Assembly: GCA_014529385.2 (NCBI GenBank)
Contig: CM043956.1
Coordinates: forward strand, 60,027,120-60,087,119
Direction: 5' to 3'
Source: Adiantum capillus-veneris
Taxonomy: Eukaryota > Streptophyta > Polypodiopsida > Polypodiales > Pteridaceae
DNA length: 60,000 bases
A model generated the notes under the pieces. The model made no database searches and had not been told where the DNA came from. It worked only from the letters and a program-made list of their open reading frames with translations. This document shows, piece after piece, positions 32,781 through 44,787 of the stretch (positions within the stretch are counted from its first letter, which is position 1; every line of letters begins with the position of its first letter). Both the position numbers and the translations under genes were made by a program.

Positions 32781-34617
32781 CTAAAGATTTCTCAAAAAAA
32801 GGCTTATCCTCAAATGTGGGGTACCACCCAAGTCAACAAGCTGATATGTGCCATTTGGAAACTTATTTAAGACCAAGATGGGACTTTCCACTTGATTTGA
32901 AACTTCTTTTGAAAAGTTATCAAGCTTACTATTGTAATGGAGCACCTTGTCACCCTTCTTGAGGTCTTTGTCCTTCACCTTCTCATTTGCATTTTCTTGA
33001 TTGTTCTTCAAGACTTGCTCATAATGCTCAAAAGCCAGCATCCTGTCTAATTGTACACATTGCAAATATAGAAACCTCTCCTTGAGTGAATCATTAGGTT
33101 CTTCTTCAAGATGTAGCATCAGCTTCAAAGCTGGTATCTCCACCTCAATAGGAAGTAAAGACTCTTTATCAAAAACTAGATGAAAGGGAGAGAAACCAGT
33201 ACCTGATTTGATGGTAGTCTTGTAAGCCCACAGAGCACAAGGTAGCTCTAAATCCCAATTCTTCACATTATTTCTTGTCATCTTTGTAAGAATCCTTATG
33301 AGTTACCCAATAAACCTCTCATTCATTCCATTGCATTTATTGGGGATAATATGGAATAGTAAACATGTGATGCACATAAAGCTTCTCAAATAGAGAATCC
33401 ACCAACTCTCCCATGAAACATCGACCCTTGTCAAAAAGTAACTCCAATGGCATGCCAAATTTGTAGAAAATATCTTCATATAAAAATTGGGAAACATCTC
33501 TACTCGTGATTTGCTTGACAGCTTTGGCTTCGGCCCACCTGCATAGATAGTCAACAGTAGTAAGTATGTAACATTTGCCTCTAGCTGTCATAGGTAGAGG
33601 ACCTATTGCATCAATATCCCCCTTCAAACACATCATAAGCCACAATGGTGCCTCTAATTTCTAATTTGATAACACTATTTTCCATGCTTTGTCACTCTTT
33701 ACAAGACCTACACCAATGATGAACATCACATTGCATGCTTGGCCACACATACCTCTCCTACAAGACTTTATGAAAAGTGATCTTTGAAGCAAAGTGACCA
33801 CCACAAGAACCCTCATGATTCTCCTCCAAAATTATATAAATTTCCTCTTTCCAGGGCACTTTTCTCATCACCAGATCAGCCCCCTTCATATAGAAGGCAT
33901 CACCAAGCAACACATACCTTTTGGCATGACAAAGGAAGGCATACTTCTTTGATTTCTCCAGCTCTGATGGAAACATACATGTTTGCAGAAAGTCTTTCTC
34001 CCTCTCCAAAGCTTCCATTCCCAAATAAAGAGGTCTCACATACAATTGGCCAATTGAAGCTTGTGTTGCACCATGTGCTTCTTCATTTTGAGACCAATCC
34101 ACATGCCTTAAACTCCAAGCTTCAAAACTCTTAAGCAGATTCTTCACTTGAAAACACATATTTTTAATCCTTGGGTTCTTACTTTGCCATACCCCAAGTA
34201 CTTGCTTAACCACCAAAAGGGCATCACCACTTACCCTCACATGATGGATTCCAAGCTCAAGCCAAAGGTTGAGACCTTTCTCCAAAGTAGCATACTCAGC
34301 TTCATTGTTGCTTTGCACCGTAAGCTTCAAAATACTTTTAGGCACCTTGAGGATCATAAATTACAACACATCTTGAAGCTTCACCATGCCCTTTTCTGTA
34401 AGAGCCATCAAAAAACAATAGATAGGCATTGTCTATGTCAGGAGCTTCCATGTGTTTCTTCTTCATTTTTTCTTCTTTAAGAAAAAGAGGGATTTCCTTA
34501 TAAGTAATCATATGAGCAAATGTAGGCCTTGTACCCACCTCAAGAAATAAAAAAGGGTTGGAATTGTTGTAGATCCACAATCCACTTCATGAGCCTCTTT
34601 GACAAAGTAGGGATATT
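32781..34617 (-). pseudogene. Tat-like Ty3/gypsy fragment: second RNase H and integrase
   Basis: Starting at 34,617 on the minus strand: the tail of an RT/RNase H region (LMKWIVDLQQF), then an archaeal-type RNase H of the kind carried as a second RNase H by the Tat lineage: LLFFDGSYRKGHGEAS (34,430-34,480), NNEAEYATLEKGLNL (about 34,265-34,310), VSGDALLVVKQVLG (about 34,190-34,245) and QNEEAHGAT, where the expected final Asp reads His. Integrase follows: ENHEGSCGGHF (zinc region, about 33,800-33,830), core TTVDYLCRWAEAK and LFDKGRCFMG (33,410-33,560), a frame break at about 33,337, NGMNERF with the Glu, and IN C-terminus GDKVLHYNSKLDNF (about 32,905-32,950). Several frames are used, so it is inactive. 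Confidence 0.83.
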
Positions 34618-36620
34618 CACCAATTGAATATTTGGGACATATTGTATCGAGAAAGGGAAATCATGTTGACCCACAAAAAGTTGAAGATATTAAATCATAG
34701 CCTAGACCAAAAAAATCTTTATGAGCAATGTTACTTCATTGGTCTTTGCAGACATTACAAGAAGTTTGTTTGTAGTTTTACTTATAAATTTCACTACTTG
34801 ACTCTCCTGTCGAAGAAAAACACTCCCTATGCATGGATTAATTTACAAGAAGGCCCATTCACTTTACTCAAGAAAGTTTCAACTAATGCACCTGTTCTTC
34901 AATATCCTAATTTCCATAGACCATTCTTTGTTGTCGTCTCACTGATGTTGGTGTAAAGGCTATTGGTGCAGTTCTTATGTACGATAACCATCCACTTGCA
35001 TTTGAAAGTCAAAAATTTAAACCCTCTGAATCAGCATTTAGTACATATGACAAAGAGATAACTGTTATAGTGCATGATTTTAATATTTGAAAGAATACCT
35101 TAATGGGTTCTAATTTGATAATCAAAACTAATCAACAAAGTATCAAGTATTTATTATATAAAACCTTAATAGATGATAAGCATTTTAAGTGGATTACCTT
35201 TATTTAAAGTTTTCAGTCCAATATTCTGTACCAACCTGATAAAGGAAATGTTGTAGTTAGTTGATGCTTTAAGTTAAAGACTATCTTTTAATAATCTATC
35301 AACCATTATCGGTACCTCATTTGACTCTATGTCTCATACTTATGCACAAGGTAATGATTTCAAAACAACATGGTTTCATATACCTGACAATTTTGTGCAC
35401 ACTTTTTTTTTTAATACACTATACAATAATATTTTCTTTATTTTAAACAAAAGTTGTCTGCCACAAAACCTTTTTGTCTTTTACTCATTAAAGAGTTGCA
35501 CAACCACCCTACGCCAGACATAGAGAATTTTTTGCGAGACAGTTCAAAGCTTTTGTCCTAATTTTAATTGGCCTACTATGAAAAATGATGTTAAGCAGTA
35601 GGTTTCATCTTGTTTGATTTTCCAAAAGATTAAATAGATCACAGGTAAGAAGTTACACCCTCTCACCATTCTTGAAAACACTTGCGAACACAATTCTATG
35701 GATTTTGGTTTCCCACTCATTGTTCACAAGCATGATATGATATGTACTATCATCGATCAGTTCTCTAAACAAGCATACTTCATTCCTTGCAAGAAAACTC
35801 TCACAACACGTCAAGCTACCCTTCTTTTTCTTAAAGCTATATTTATGTATCATGGTTTGCCAAAGGTATTAATAATTGATCAAGATTTTGAATTTTGTAG
35901 TGTTTTTTGGACTACAATGTTTGAACATCTTTATACTACATTTTATTTACTTCTGCAATCCATCTTGAATCTAATGGTTAAACACAAGTAACTAATCATA
36001 CCATGATTGACTTATTGAAAGCTTATATTCCTTCTCAACCAAAGATTTGAGATTGTGTATGGTCATTTGTTTCCTACTCCTACTTCAGGCCTTTCTAATG
36101 TTGTGATGTTGCAGATAGTTTTACTCCTAATTTTCATGACATTTATGTAATTTTTCATTCTATTTTCAAGATTCCCAGGAACTTTACACTGAGCATGCTA
36201 ATAAACATCACAAGGCACATGAGTTTAAGGAAGGTGATTATGTTATGCTTCAAATTGAAAAGTGGAGGACTAGAAGTATTGACACCAATGTTTTTGTAAA
36301 GCTTGCTCTCCATATTTATGGTCCTTTCAATATTTTTGATTTTATTAATGTGGTCTCATTTTGTTTAGACTTACCATCACACTGGCATCTTCACAATGCA
36401 TTTCACATTAGTCTTTCACGACCCTTCCGAGGACCCCTACCTACACTTCGAATTTATGAGGATCGACCTTCACGTGTAGTTCATGAAACCACCACCACAT
36501 GCATTGGCATGGTTTCAACCACTATCTTTTGACTTTTAAGGGACACAAGGGCCACCCTAGAGAAGAGGCCAAATGGACGCCTGAAACATTTTTTCAAAAC
36601 TCTCTAGATCTTCTCCATAC
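34618..36620 (+). pseudogene. Chromovirus RT thumb, RNase H, integrase and chromodomain
   Basis: Order on the plus strand: RT thumb (YLGHIVSRKGNHVDPQKVED at about 34,627-34,690, then FIGLCRHYKKFVCSFTYKF); RNase H (GAVLMYDNHPLAFESQKFKP, then TNQQSIKYLL), with stops at 35,088 and later; integrase core (MICTIIDQFSKQAYFIPCKK and MYHGLPKVLIIDQDFEF, 35,733-35,895), in which SDRD has become IDQD; IN C-terminus (PSHWHLHNAFHISLSRPFRG, about 36,375-36,435); and a chromodomain-like end (LLTFKGHKGHPREEAKWTPE, 36,527-36,590). Stops and frame breaks are frequent. The chromodomain would normally steer integration to marked chromatin. Confidence 0.82.
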
Positions 36621-37121
36621 TCTCCATCACTGACGGTCTAGCTTATTCTCTATTGGGTACGTGAGGACATTTTCTATCTTTGTGGGAAAGATGTTATTGG
36701 TTTTTATTTTTCACTAATAGTGAATTGATGTTTGTAGACTCGAACTCTAGAAACTAAGGAGAAGGCACCGGCTATAATGCTTCTTGGCCATTTATTTTTT
36801 CATAAGTGTTGTAGTTATTCTTCCATAAGCCCATCTTGCTCTGTGTACAAAGTTAGTGAAAACCTAACCTATGAAGGGTCATGCAATAAGAGATAGGTAC
36901 CACCCATAAACTCATGTAAAGAGGGGCCTCTAATTTTTGGCACCAACTTAGGCAATAAAGAAATTAAATACCCAACTCTACAAGAGGGGTCATGGAGTTT
37001 GGGGGCTACCACTTTACGCCATTCTCTTGCAAGATTCTCTCTCTCTTTTCTTATACTATGTTGTGTGTAGTAATTGTGTCAATATCTTTCTCTCTTAAAA
37101 GATATCACCATCAGAACTGTT

Positions 37122-37161
37122 TGTGTGTGTGTGTGTGTGTGTGTATGTGTGTGTGTGTGTG
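37122..37161. repeat. (GT)n microsatellite
   Basis: About 40 bp, interrupted once by an A (gtgtatgtgt). Confidence 0.97.
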
Positions 37162-37223
37162 GTGTTTCCTTGTCTACTTGTGTTTGTACTTGGTTAAGGG
37201 AGAGATGGTGAGAGGTTTGACAG

Positions 37224-37225
<2 letters not shown>

Positions 37226-37309
<84 letters not shown>
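37226..37309. repeat. (GT)42 microsatellite
   Basis: An uninterrupted run of about 84 bp, ending in an AGTAAGTAA step. Confidence 0.97.
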
Positions 37310-37311
<2 letters not shown>

Positions 37312-37902
37312 GTAAGTAAAGATTGAAAATATTTAGCATCAGTACTTTTGATTTTCTAACATGAAAGGTATAGATTGTATATTTCTTGCATAGACTCCTG
37401 GGGAGACCATTCCTCAATCTCATGCCAATGAGATGAACATATAGACTCAACGTATTCATGACGTATAACTCAGTGTAGGAACTTCGAGAGGAAGAAACCC
37501 GAGCAAGCAAGAGTAACCTCTCTACTCGATAACGGTTTTTAAAATGCATTTATTCCCACCAATGAAGGTGAAAGGAATTGGGGGAGAATTGGCAATCATC
37601 GCCTTCTAGATTTTCTATTTTGTATTTTCACCTTGTACATTGCTTTTGATGACTATAAGATTTCCATTGCTTGGTCATGCTTGCAGATATTTTTCCATTC
37701 CATTTTGTAGAGTGGGAGCCAATAGAGTCTGTTAACTTAGCCGACGTCAGTAAGCTTCTAAAGACCAAAGACGTATAAATGCACATCGAAGATGAATACA
37801 AAGAAGCAGTGAAGATTGGAGTTACACATTTTCTACATTTTCTAAAATGGTCATGTATTGTAAATTCCCGATTTATTTCAAGCCATTTTAATATTTTTAA
37901 TG

Positions 37903-38634
37903 TGTTATGGGCTCAATGGGAGTTCCAAGCTGTAAAGAGCAGGTCAGTTAGTGTGCCTAGGTGGCAAATTTTGTAAGTGGTGGAGCCCTAAAGGCCTTGG
38001 GCGCTCGGACAATGAATATTTTTACCCTAGGTATATAAGGCAGTGTGTAAAAGAAATTAGGGTTCTCAAGCTCATTTGTTGAGAGCACTCTTTGGTAAGA
38101 GCTCTTGAGGTGTGTGGCTATGGAGTCCTTGAGCTTCTCCTTGCTCATGGGACTTGATTAACACTAATCAATGCTTGATTCTCTTTCACTATGCTTCCTG
38201 TGATTGCTAATGATGCTTTGATTAGCTAGATCATAATTAATTAGTGGTTAATCCCTCCGTAATCTTGTGTCATTGCCCTATTTTGCTTATGTGTGCATGT
38301 AGGTTTGACTGGAGTGTGGTGCTCAATAGATCTATGTGTGTGCGCTTGTGATTAGTGTGTTGCATGATAGGATTAGTGTTGTGTGCGTCATGCAATCGTT
38401 AGTGTGTGTGATTAGGTTGATTAGAGGTGAAGAGAAGTGGATGTGGGGATTGCCAATCATTGTGGTTTAGCTCCTCCATAGGCCGAGAAGCTCACCTCGT
38501 AGAGTCATCATTCGTATTGCGATGATTAGCTCACTAATTGTGTGAGTGTTTCCATGCCCTAGCCGGGTAGCTCATCCCTCCGGATTGATACTTTTGTTGG
38601 TCATTGGAGCTGTACAACGATGGTACCCCCAACA
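37903..38634 (+). repeat. LTR (5' LTR) of a Tat/Athila-primed element
   Basis: 732 bp, from TGTTATGGGC to ACCCCCAACA, with a TATA box (tatataa, 38,032-38,038) and, three bases after its end, a tRNA-Asp-type primer site. Its first ~210 bp recur at 50,507-50,718 with roughly 15 differences by eye. The first 730 bp contain no gene. The LTR lies far from any matching gag-pol. Confidence 0.78.
38032..38038 (+). promoter_or_regulatory. TATA box in the 37.9-kb LTR
   Basis: ctaggtatataaggcagtg, conserved exactly in the second copy at about 50,637-50,643. Confidence 0.65.
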
Positions 38635-38636
38635 TT

Positions 38637-38654
38637 TGGCGCTGTTGCCGGGGA
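38637..38654 (+). promoter_or_regulatory. tRNA-Asp-type primer-binding site
   Basis: TGGCGCTGTTGCCGGGGA differs at one base from the TGGCGCCGTTGCCGGGGA site of Athila/Tat-type plant elements and sits right after the LTR end. Confidence 0.8.
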
Positions 38655-38659
38655 TAGTG

Positions 38660-39540
38660 GCCTACGCTAGTGTAATTTTGGCATAATCGGATGTGTTTCC
38701 TCACTAATTGCACTACTAATTTCACTTGTGTGTTTATGGTTTTGTGGATTTTGGATGTGTGTGCATGAAGCAAGTGTCCATTTTTCCCTTATTTGTCACC
38801 ATATTTTGCCAATTGTGTGCCTACACACTTTAATTTCACACTAACCCCTTGCTAATTTCACTAACTTTGCTAACTTACACACTAATTTGCTACTAAGGAT
38901 TGGAGCTTTCTACCATTCAACCGATCTTCATTGGAAAGGTAATCAAAGTGGTATTCTCAACCTCCCTAGAATCTAAACATGTGTAGAGATACCATGATGA
39001 TGCCATGTCAATGCTATGTTATGCTATGCTAATTAACACCATGTCTATGCTATGATATGCTATGTTAATTACAATGCCATGTCAATGCAATGTTAATTGC
39101 AATGCCATGTCAATGCTATGTTATGCTTTAAAATTTTTTGAATTGGTCATTTTCATACCGTCATAATGCCGAAATTTTTCAGATTTGGAGGCGTATGGAA
39201 TTCATAAGTTCAATTACCAATTGGTGAATGTACATTGCTAATTGTGTGCCTAATTGATTTAACTGCATGCTTAAATGACCAATTGCAAGTGTGTGTGCAC
39301 TAAAATGAAGTGTGTGTGAATTCTAATTGAGTGTGTGTATGCTTAATTTTAGGTGTGTGTGCACTATTTTGCCCTTTTTTGTGCACCTAAAAATCAATGT
39401 GTGCTTAATGATTTTGCAATTTTGATGATTGATTTGTGTTGTGGTCATGCCCAGCTAAAGATCTGTAAAATCAAATTTCAATTTTGATAAGATTAACCAT
39501 TTTGTGTGCACACCTGAAAATTGGTAAAAATTGCCAATTA

Positions 39541-39593
<53 letters not shown>

Positions 39594-39623
39594 CTAAAAA
39601 TTGGTAAAAATTGCCAATTATTA

Positions 39624-39663
<40 letters not shown>

Positions 39664-40690
39664 CTAAAAAGTGCTTAATGTGCATGATTAATTCAATGTT
39701 TGATTGCATATTTGATGTGTGTAATGGTTAATTGCTACGCTATTGAGCTCAAAACAGGGATCTACACACTCCAAATGCGTCAAATTTTGCCGCTAATTTT
39801 GCTGGTGTAATTGCCTAGTTTGGATTTTATTGATGAGATTATTTGGCAATTGAATTAATGTGCTAATTTTGATTTGATTTTTCTATACTAATCCCCTCTG
39901 TGTGGAGAATTTTCAAAAACAAATTGGGTATTTTTCATATAATTTTTTGCTAATTTTTGTATTAATTTATGCTTAATTTTGTAAAAATTTGATATCTTGC
40001 GATCTTGACGAGCTATTTTGTGTGCTTATTTACGGCATCATTTTGAGCATATTTGTGCCCTCCTTGGCCAAGTTTTGAGCGTTTTGTTGTTTTCGAGGAT
40101 CGAGTTACTGATTTTGTCGTAAATCGTGTTTTTGAGAAACAAATGCTATTTTTGGTATGCTTATGCGTTTTAAAAGTGTTTACCTGTGATTACCGATGAT
40201 TTTTTAAGATTTCATGATTTTTATGGATTTTTATTGCAATTTTTGGATTTTCGGGTGATTTTTAGCGTTTTCGACTAATTTTAGACCAAATTTGGCTTTT
40301 TCGAGCATTAAGAAAAACAAAATTTAAAAATGCTTTGACGAGCGATGGCGGTCGATCTCGAGCTTGGGTGCATATTCCGGCAAAAGTTCAACGATTGTGC
40401 GGACTCGGCGGTCAAAATTCAAGCGACTTTGGATAAAGCGAACCTATCTTTTTCTGGGCCCTGCCTTTCGGCGCATGAACTCTCTCCCTCTTTCTTTCTC
40501 TCAACTCTCCTCGTCGGATAGATCTTTACGGTCTCTTGGGATAGTTTCCTACAACGGTAGAATAATCTTCCTTCTTTTTCTTCTTTTGCCCTTTCTCTCT
40601 CGTGGCGTGTGAACACACCCCACACACACACACACACCCTCTCTCTCTTCTCTCTCTTTCATTGTTCTATTACCCACATACACCCTTAAT
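38660..40690. other. Leader-like AT-rich internal region, no gene
   Basis: T- and G-rich on the plus strand, with many tgtgtg and aattt blocks and repeated atgccatgtcaatgctatg near 39,000-39,120. Short ORFs lack motifs. A compositional change to GC-rich sequence occurs near 40,340. Confidence 0.5.
39511..39668. repeat. 80-bp tandem repeat containing GT microsatellites
   Basis: cacctgaaaattggtaaaaa at 39,511 recurs as cacctaaaaattggtaaaaa at 39,591. Each copy carries ttgccaattattagt followed by a (GT)n tract (39,544-39,582 and 39,627-39,660). A partial third start, cgcctaaaaa, follows at 39,661. Confidence 0.9.
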
Positions 40691-40692
40691 TT

Positions 40693-40696
<4 letters not shown>

Positions 40697-40784
<88 letters not shown>
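40697..40784. repeat. (CT)44 microsatellite
   Basis: An uninterrupted run of 88 bp, preceded by shorter CT and CA runs from 40,620. The surrounding 40,340-41,080 is GC-rich, without a convincing gene. A gcaggtaagt at 41,067 looks like a 5' splice site, but no exon is evident. Confidence 0.97.
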
Positions 40785-40790
<6 letters not shown>

Positions 40791-41089
40791 TCTCCCATCT
40801 CTGTTGTCCTACCCCGTTGGCCGTTGTCCTGCTGACCGCCCGGTGCCATCCACTATGCCCCGCTGCCGTCGTGTACGCTTACAGCTGCCACGTTGTCGCT
40901 GAATCTCCTATCTCTGTCCGTAGTACGCGCCAGGCCACGCGCTGTCACACTCTCTCTCTCTCTCCAACTCCTCGCTCCGCTGCTCCACGCCAGGCCTGGG
41001 CCCCGTAGGCCAACCACGATTCCCCGCCTTCACGCTATTGCCGTCGGCCACGAGCTGTCAGTTTGCAGGTAAGTCAAGCTTTTCTTTTC

Positions 41090-41580
41090 TTAGTCAATCT
41101 CAATAAATAAGTTAAAAATAAAATTCAAAAAACCAAAATTACAAATACCTTTGAAATCACAAAAACAATAAAAAATCCATTTAAAAAAAAACAAAAAGAA
41201 AGGTTTTACAAATTACACCAAAATTTAAAAATTTTAAAAAAATTATAAAACACCTTTAAAAATAACATAAACAATCTAAATAAAAATAATTTTAAAAATC
41301 CATTAAAAAAGAGGTCCAAAAATTCACAAAAAATATAATAGTCACCTAAAAATTTCACACAGTAAAAAGATAAATGCTTTTAAAAATTATTAAAAAATAG
41401 AAAAAACTCACCCCAAAAACAACAACTTATACATAAAATAAAAAATCACAAAAAACCCATTAAAAAAACAATTGATCAAAAAAATACAAGAAATCAAAAA
41501 AATCATAAAAACCTTCAAAAAATTCCATAAAATTTACTCACTCATACAAGTTTTCATGATTCATATAATCTTCTTGATTA
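41090..41580. other. A-rich, G-poor low-complexity stretch
   Basis: About 490 bp dominated by A with scattered C and T and almost no G (for example 41,200-41,300), the opposite skew to the T/G-rich 39.1-40.3 kb. No ORF of note. Confidence 0.8.
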
Positions 41581-41652
41581 TGCTAAATTCAAGCATTCAT
41601 GCAATACAACAACAATAAGCACAAAGTCAGTTCCTCCGTGGGGGCACCAATT

Positions 41653-42560
41653 TGAGGCGGTCCGGGGCGAGCAACAAGAAGAGCGGCCTCTAAACACCCT
41701 TCGAGGCTCCTGTGCTGCTCAAATGGGCTGGGGCAAGCACAATCAGAGACAACAACAACCCACAGCCAGAAACCAAACAAGAAAAGGGGCACCACCTAGT
41801 TGTAGATGCGAACTAGGAGGCACGTGATATCTCCTTGTACTCAAATGCACAAAGAGAGGGGAATGCAAGATAGCCACACACACCAAACACAAACATTCAC
41901 CACGCCAGAGAGAGGTAAAGAGCACAAATCAACTTGAGCAACTCAGTCTTAGCCTTAAAGACTAGATGCACACAAAGCTTGATGAGAAATAGAGAGACAA
42001 CACAAAACTTGACCTTGTTGCCAATACATAAATTGTCTTAGGGTCACGGGAGCCCTCTCACCGAGCACCCTCTTACAATTGACCTTTTACGCAAACAATT
42101 CAACAAGCCCTCAAACCACCAAGCATGAAATGGCACAACAAACTTCAAGGACAATATACCTCCAACCACCTGATGAGCCAACTTATCAAGTCAATTTGGA
42201 GAGAAGAGTCGTAGTTGCAGCATACAATTGCACCCAAAACTTTATGCACAAGAGTAGGCTACAAGTGTGGTGAAGAGTATGGCATACACTCCACTCCTCT
42301 AGATGGCATAACTAACTTCAAGCTTCTCCATGCACCTATGTGTAATGATGGAATGGAGCACTCACGATGCACACACTCTACACAACTAGGCTTGAAGAGT
42401 GGTGTGTTATGTGTTGAGAATGGTGTGGTGTGGTGTAGTGTGATCATGTGATAATTTACAAGGGAGAGAAGGGCTCTATTTATAGTTTTTAGAAGCCCCG
42501 ATTAGGATTAGGCCTAATCAAGTTTATTTGAAGTAATAAAAGATTATGCATATTTTTATT
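41653..42560 (-). repeat. Candidate minus-strand LTR with promoter
   Basis: The plus-strand left end is TGAGGCGGTCC (41,653). Immediately to its left the minus strand reads AATTGGTGCCCCCACGGAGG, with the spacing of a primer-binding site, although the tRNA is not identified. A strong TATA box on the minus strand lies at 42,485-42,476. The right end is not fixed. ORFs within (for example 41,589-41,795) have no motifs. Confidence 0.4.
42476..42485 (-). promoter_or_regulatory. TATA box, minus strand
   Basis: CTATAAATAG, followed by AGCCC and a CT-rich stretch, is a classic plant core promoter. It probably drives the LTR-like unit to its left. Confidence 0.55.
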
Positions 42561-42569
42561 TTTTTCATG

Positions 42570-44190
42570 AGGGTGGGTCTCTCTTGTCCTTTGAGTCACA
42601 TGGATGTGGGCTCAAGGGAAGAGAATTCTTGAGGATGAAAGGAGAGAGGATTGAGTGAATAATTTGGGAGTGCCTACTCTAGTAGAGGGTGCATTTTACA
42701 ATAAGGTTAGTGGTTAGTAATTATCACTAAAAAATATTTACAAAATCATTCACCAAATGGTGAGATATATGATGAGAAAAGTTAGAGAAGGGATGAGCTT
42801 GTAAAGAGAGGTTGAAGCTTGGAGAAGTTGACATTCACCTCTTTACAGCACCGGTAGAAGAAGCGGTCAGCATGGCGAAGCAGCGCGTGTCAATGAAGCT
42901 ATGTTATTTCAAACCTTGGAAAATTCATGATAAAAGCCTTCATTTGCAGAGGTTATCCTTGGATTTTTGCTGATTTTTTGAAGTTCTTTACAAAGCTGAA
43001 GAGAGTATGGTAATATGGACATATATGTAGAGAGAAAGGGGGACACATAGGGTGTAGAAATGGAGGATGAAGGCTATGGAGGTGTGAGAGATGTGGCAAT
43101 GGTGAAGAGGGTGAATTAGGACATGGGAGTTGCAGGTTTGGGAGTGGGAAGGAGAGGGAGGAGTGTGTGTGAAAGAGGAAAATGATAAAGTGGAAGAGGG
43201 AGTGTGGCTGCAAAGCATGGGCAACTGGGGTCCACCAATAAAATCATAGCTCACAGCTCGTAGCTCAAAAAAAATATGAAAAAATTTGAGGTGAAATTTC
43301 AGCTCACGAGCTACAACTTTTATTTGTATCACCTTTTCAAATTCGGGGAGCATGTGATCTTTAAAAATTCAGCAAAACCGACTGTTTTTTCCACTGCACA
43401 AGGTCCTTGTGAGGTCCTTCTTTGGATGATTCTTTTGAATACCTCCAAGAGTGAGCTCCCCATGGTGCATGCATGCATGCCACATACCCTTGACCTTATT
43501 TGGTAGCTCTATTATTGAAGATATTGTTGAGATCATGATATAAATGAATAGTACAACTAAGAAAATAAAATATTGAGGGGTCTAAAAAATATGTACATGT
43601 CAAATATAAAGAATATAGGTGGAAAAAATATAAAGGGGTCAAAATAAATCTCTCTCATTATAAGTCTACCATAAGAAGATGAATATTTTTTGTGGTCTAA
43701 TTTATGAGAGTAATAAAGAATAGATGTAGGAAGGAAAAAATCACAATAGTGAAAAAATATACACATAAATAGAACTAGTTTTTTTGGATTTTTGTTAGGA
43801 TGGAGTTACACCAAAAATAAGAGAAGCTTGCATGAAATTATTTTTATATAGAATAAAGAGTATGCAAAATGGTAAGAAAAAATATGGTAATGGTGAGTCA
43901 ATGTTCATAGCATAAATAACACACCATAGGTAGAAATATTTAAATAAATATCAAAATAATTATGAAAAATCCTTTTATTTAGGCCCTATATACAATGAAA
44001 TATTTACACACAAATGGGCCATAATATACTTATATATTTGTTATTTTTTTATTTTATTTTTGGCTCAACTAGCACAGTGACTAGCTAATTAAGGGTTTTT
44101 AAGAAGATATGGGAAAAGTCTCCTAACTCACACACGCCTATGTACAGTGAAATGGTAGGGATAACCAAAATGTTTGAGCGATTTGATAGG
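42570..44190. other. No recognisable gene
   Basis: AT-rich and purine-rich DNA. Overlapping minus-strand ORFs at 42,953-43,353 are Pro/Ser/His-rich by composition and are not credible genes. Confidence 0.5.
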
Positions 44191-44205
44191 GTGAGGTAGC
44201 TTACT

Positions 44206-44787
44206 ATGGCAATTATGGAAAGCCGAAAAACGGCTATCACTAGCAAAGGATCAACATGTCCAGGCATCCCTTGCTTCGTTCTTATTGTAAGGAACACAAA
44301 AAATTTTATATTTGATGCAATGAACTTAACACTCATCCATTGTTCTCTCTCATTTCATTCATTTTTCTCTCCAATTTCAAGTATCTTTTTGTCAACATCT
44401 ATGGAGTGGCATCATGTGGAGAGCCTACATGGCACATTCAAAGCAGTTCACAAGGAGATTGCAGCTATTTTGTCCTTCATTTTACAAAACAATGGGTTGT
44501 TTGTTTGTTTTGCAGAATACAAGGCTCCATCAAGAGAAGGTGTACATGTGGTCGACCTACATGAGCTGCAGGTTCCCATCATAAGATCAACAGAATTGGA
44601 TGGCCTTGATGCATGTACCATAGCAAGCTTCAAATCCAAAATGAACGAAGATATCTTGAAAGCAATTACTCAAGAGGGATCATGGTTCAATGGTTCTTGC
44701 CTTTCCATGTGTTTATGGCTTGTTTCAAATAGTGGATTCGCAGAAATCAAGGACCATGCGGCTTTATCAAAGACTACCTACAAATAA
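44206..44787 (+). pseudogene. Gene-fragment-like ORF, unrecognised
   Basis: A 193-codon ORF. Its second half (EYKAPSREGVHVVDLHELQV, then PIIRSTELDGLDACTIASFK and AITQEGSWFNGS) reads like a normal globular protein. It is preceded at 44,496-44,514 by a T/G-rich run ending ttttgcag, a convincing 3' splice site, so the exon may really start at 44,515; the first half (many Ser, Phe and Ile) looks like intron or leader. I do not know the family. It may be an exon captured by, or stranded among, transposons. The end of the ORF is tandemly duplicated (next entry). Confidence 0.4.

Larger units (their letters stand above)
31350..36620 (+). mobile_element. Chromovirus-type Ty3/gypsy remnant, interrupted
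   Basis: A small RT piece at 31,350-31,419 (YEFIVVLFGLTNTPATF) is separated from RT thumb, RNase H, integrase and chromodomain sequence at 34,618-36,620, all on the plus strand. The gap (31,420-34,617) holds a minus-strand Tat-like element and LTR-like DNA. The RT palm between the two pieces, including the catalytic YxDD, is missing, so deletion accompanied or followed the insertion. The chromodomain identifies the chromovirus lineage. Confidence 0.75.
36630..37900. other. No recognisable gene; contains two GT microsatellites
   Basis: The stretch follows the chromovirus remnant and may include its LTR, but no ends were established. It holds (GT)n tracts at 37,122-37,161 and 37,226-37,309. 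ORFs crossing the tracts are low-complexity artefacts. Confidence 0.5.

Noticed and set aside
36992-37549. ORFs on both strands with Cys-Val or Thr-His runs
   Set aside because: Translations of GT/CA microsatellites.
39455-39731. Thr-His and Cys-Val ORFs on both strands
   Set aside because: Same cause: GT tracts inside the 80-bp tandem repeat.
41060-41080. gcaggtaagt as a real 5' splice site
   Set aside because: No exon with protein-like sequence could be read upstream; one consensus match is expected by chance.
42953-43353. Overlapping minus-strand ORFs rich in Pro, Ser, His and Phe
   Set aside because: Composition reflects a purine-rich plus strand; no domain and no start context.
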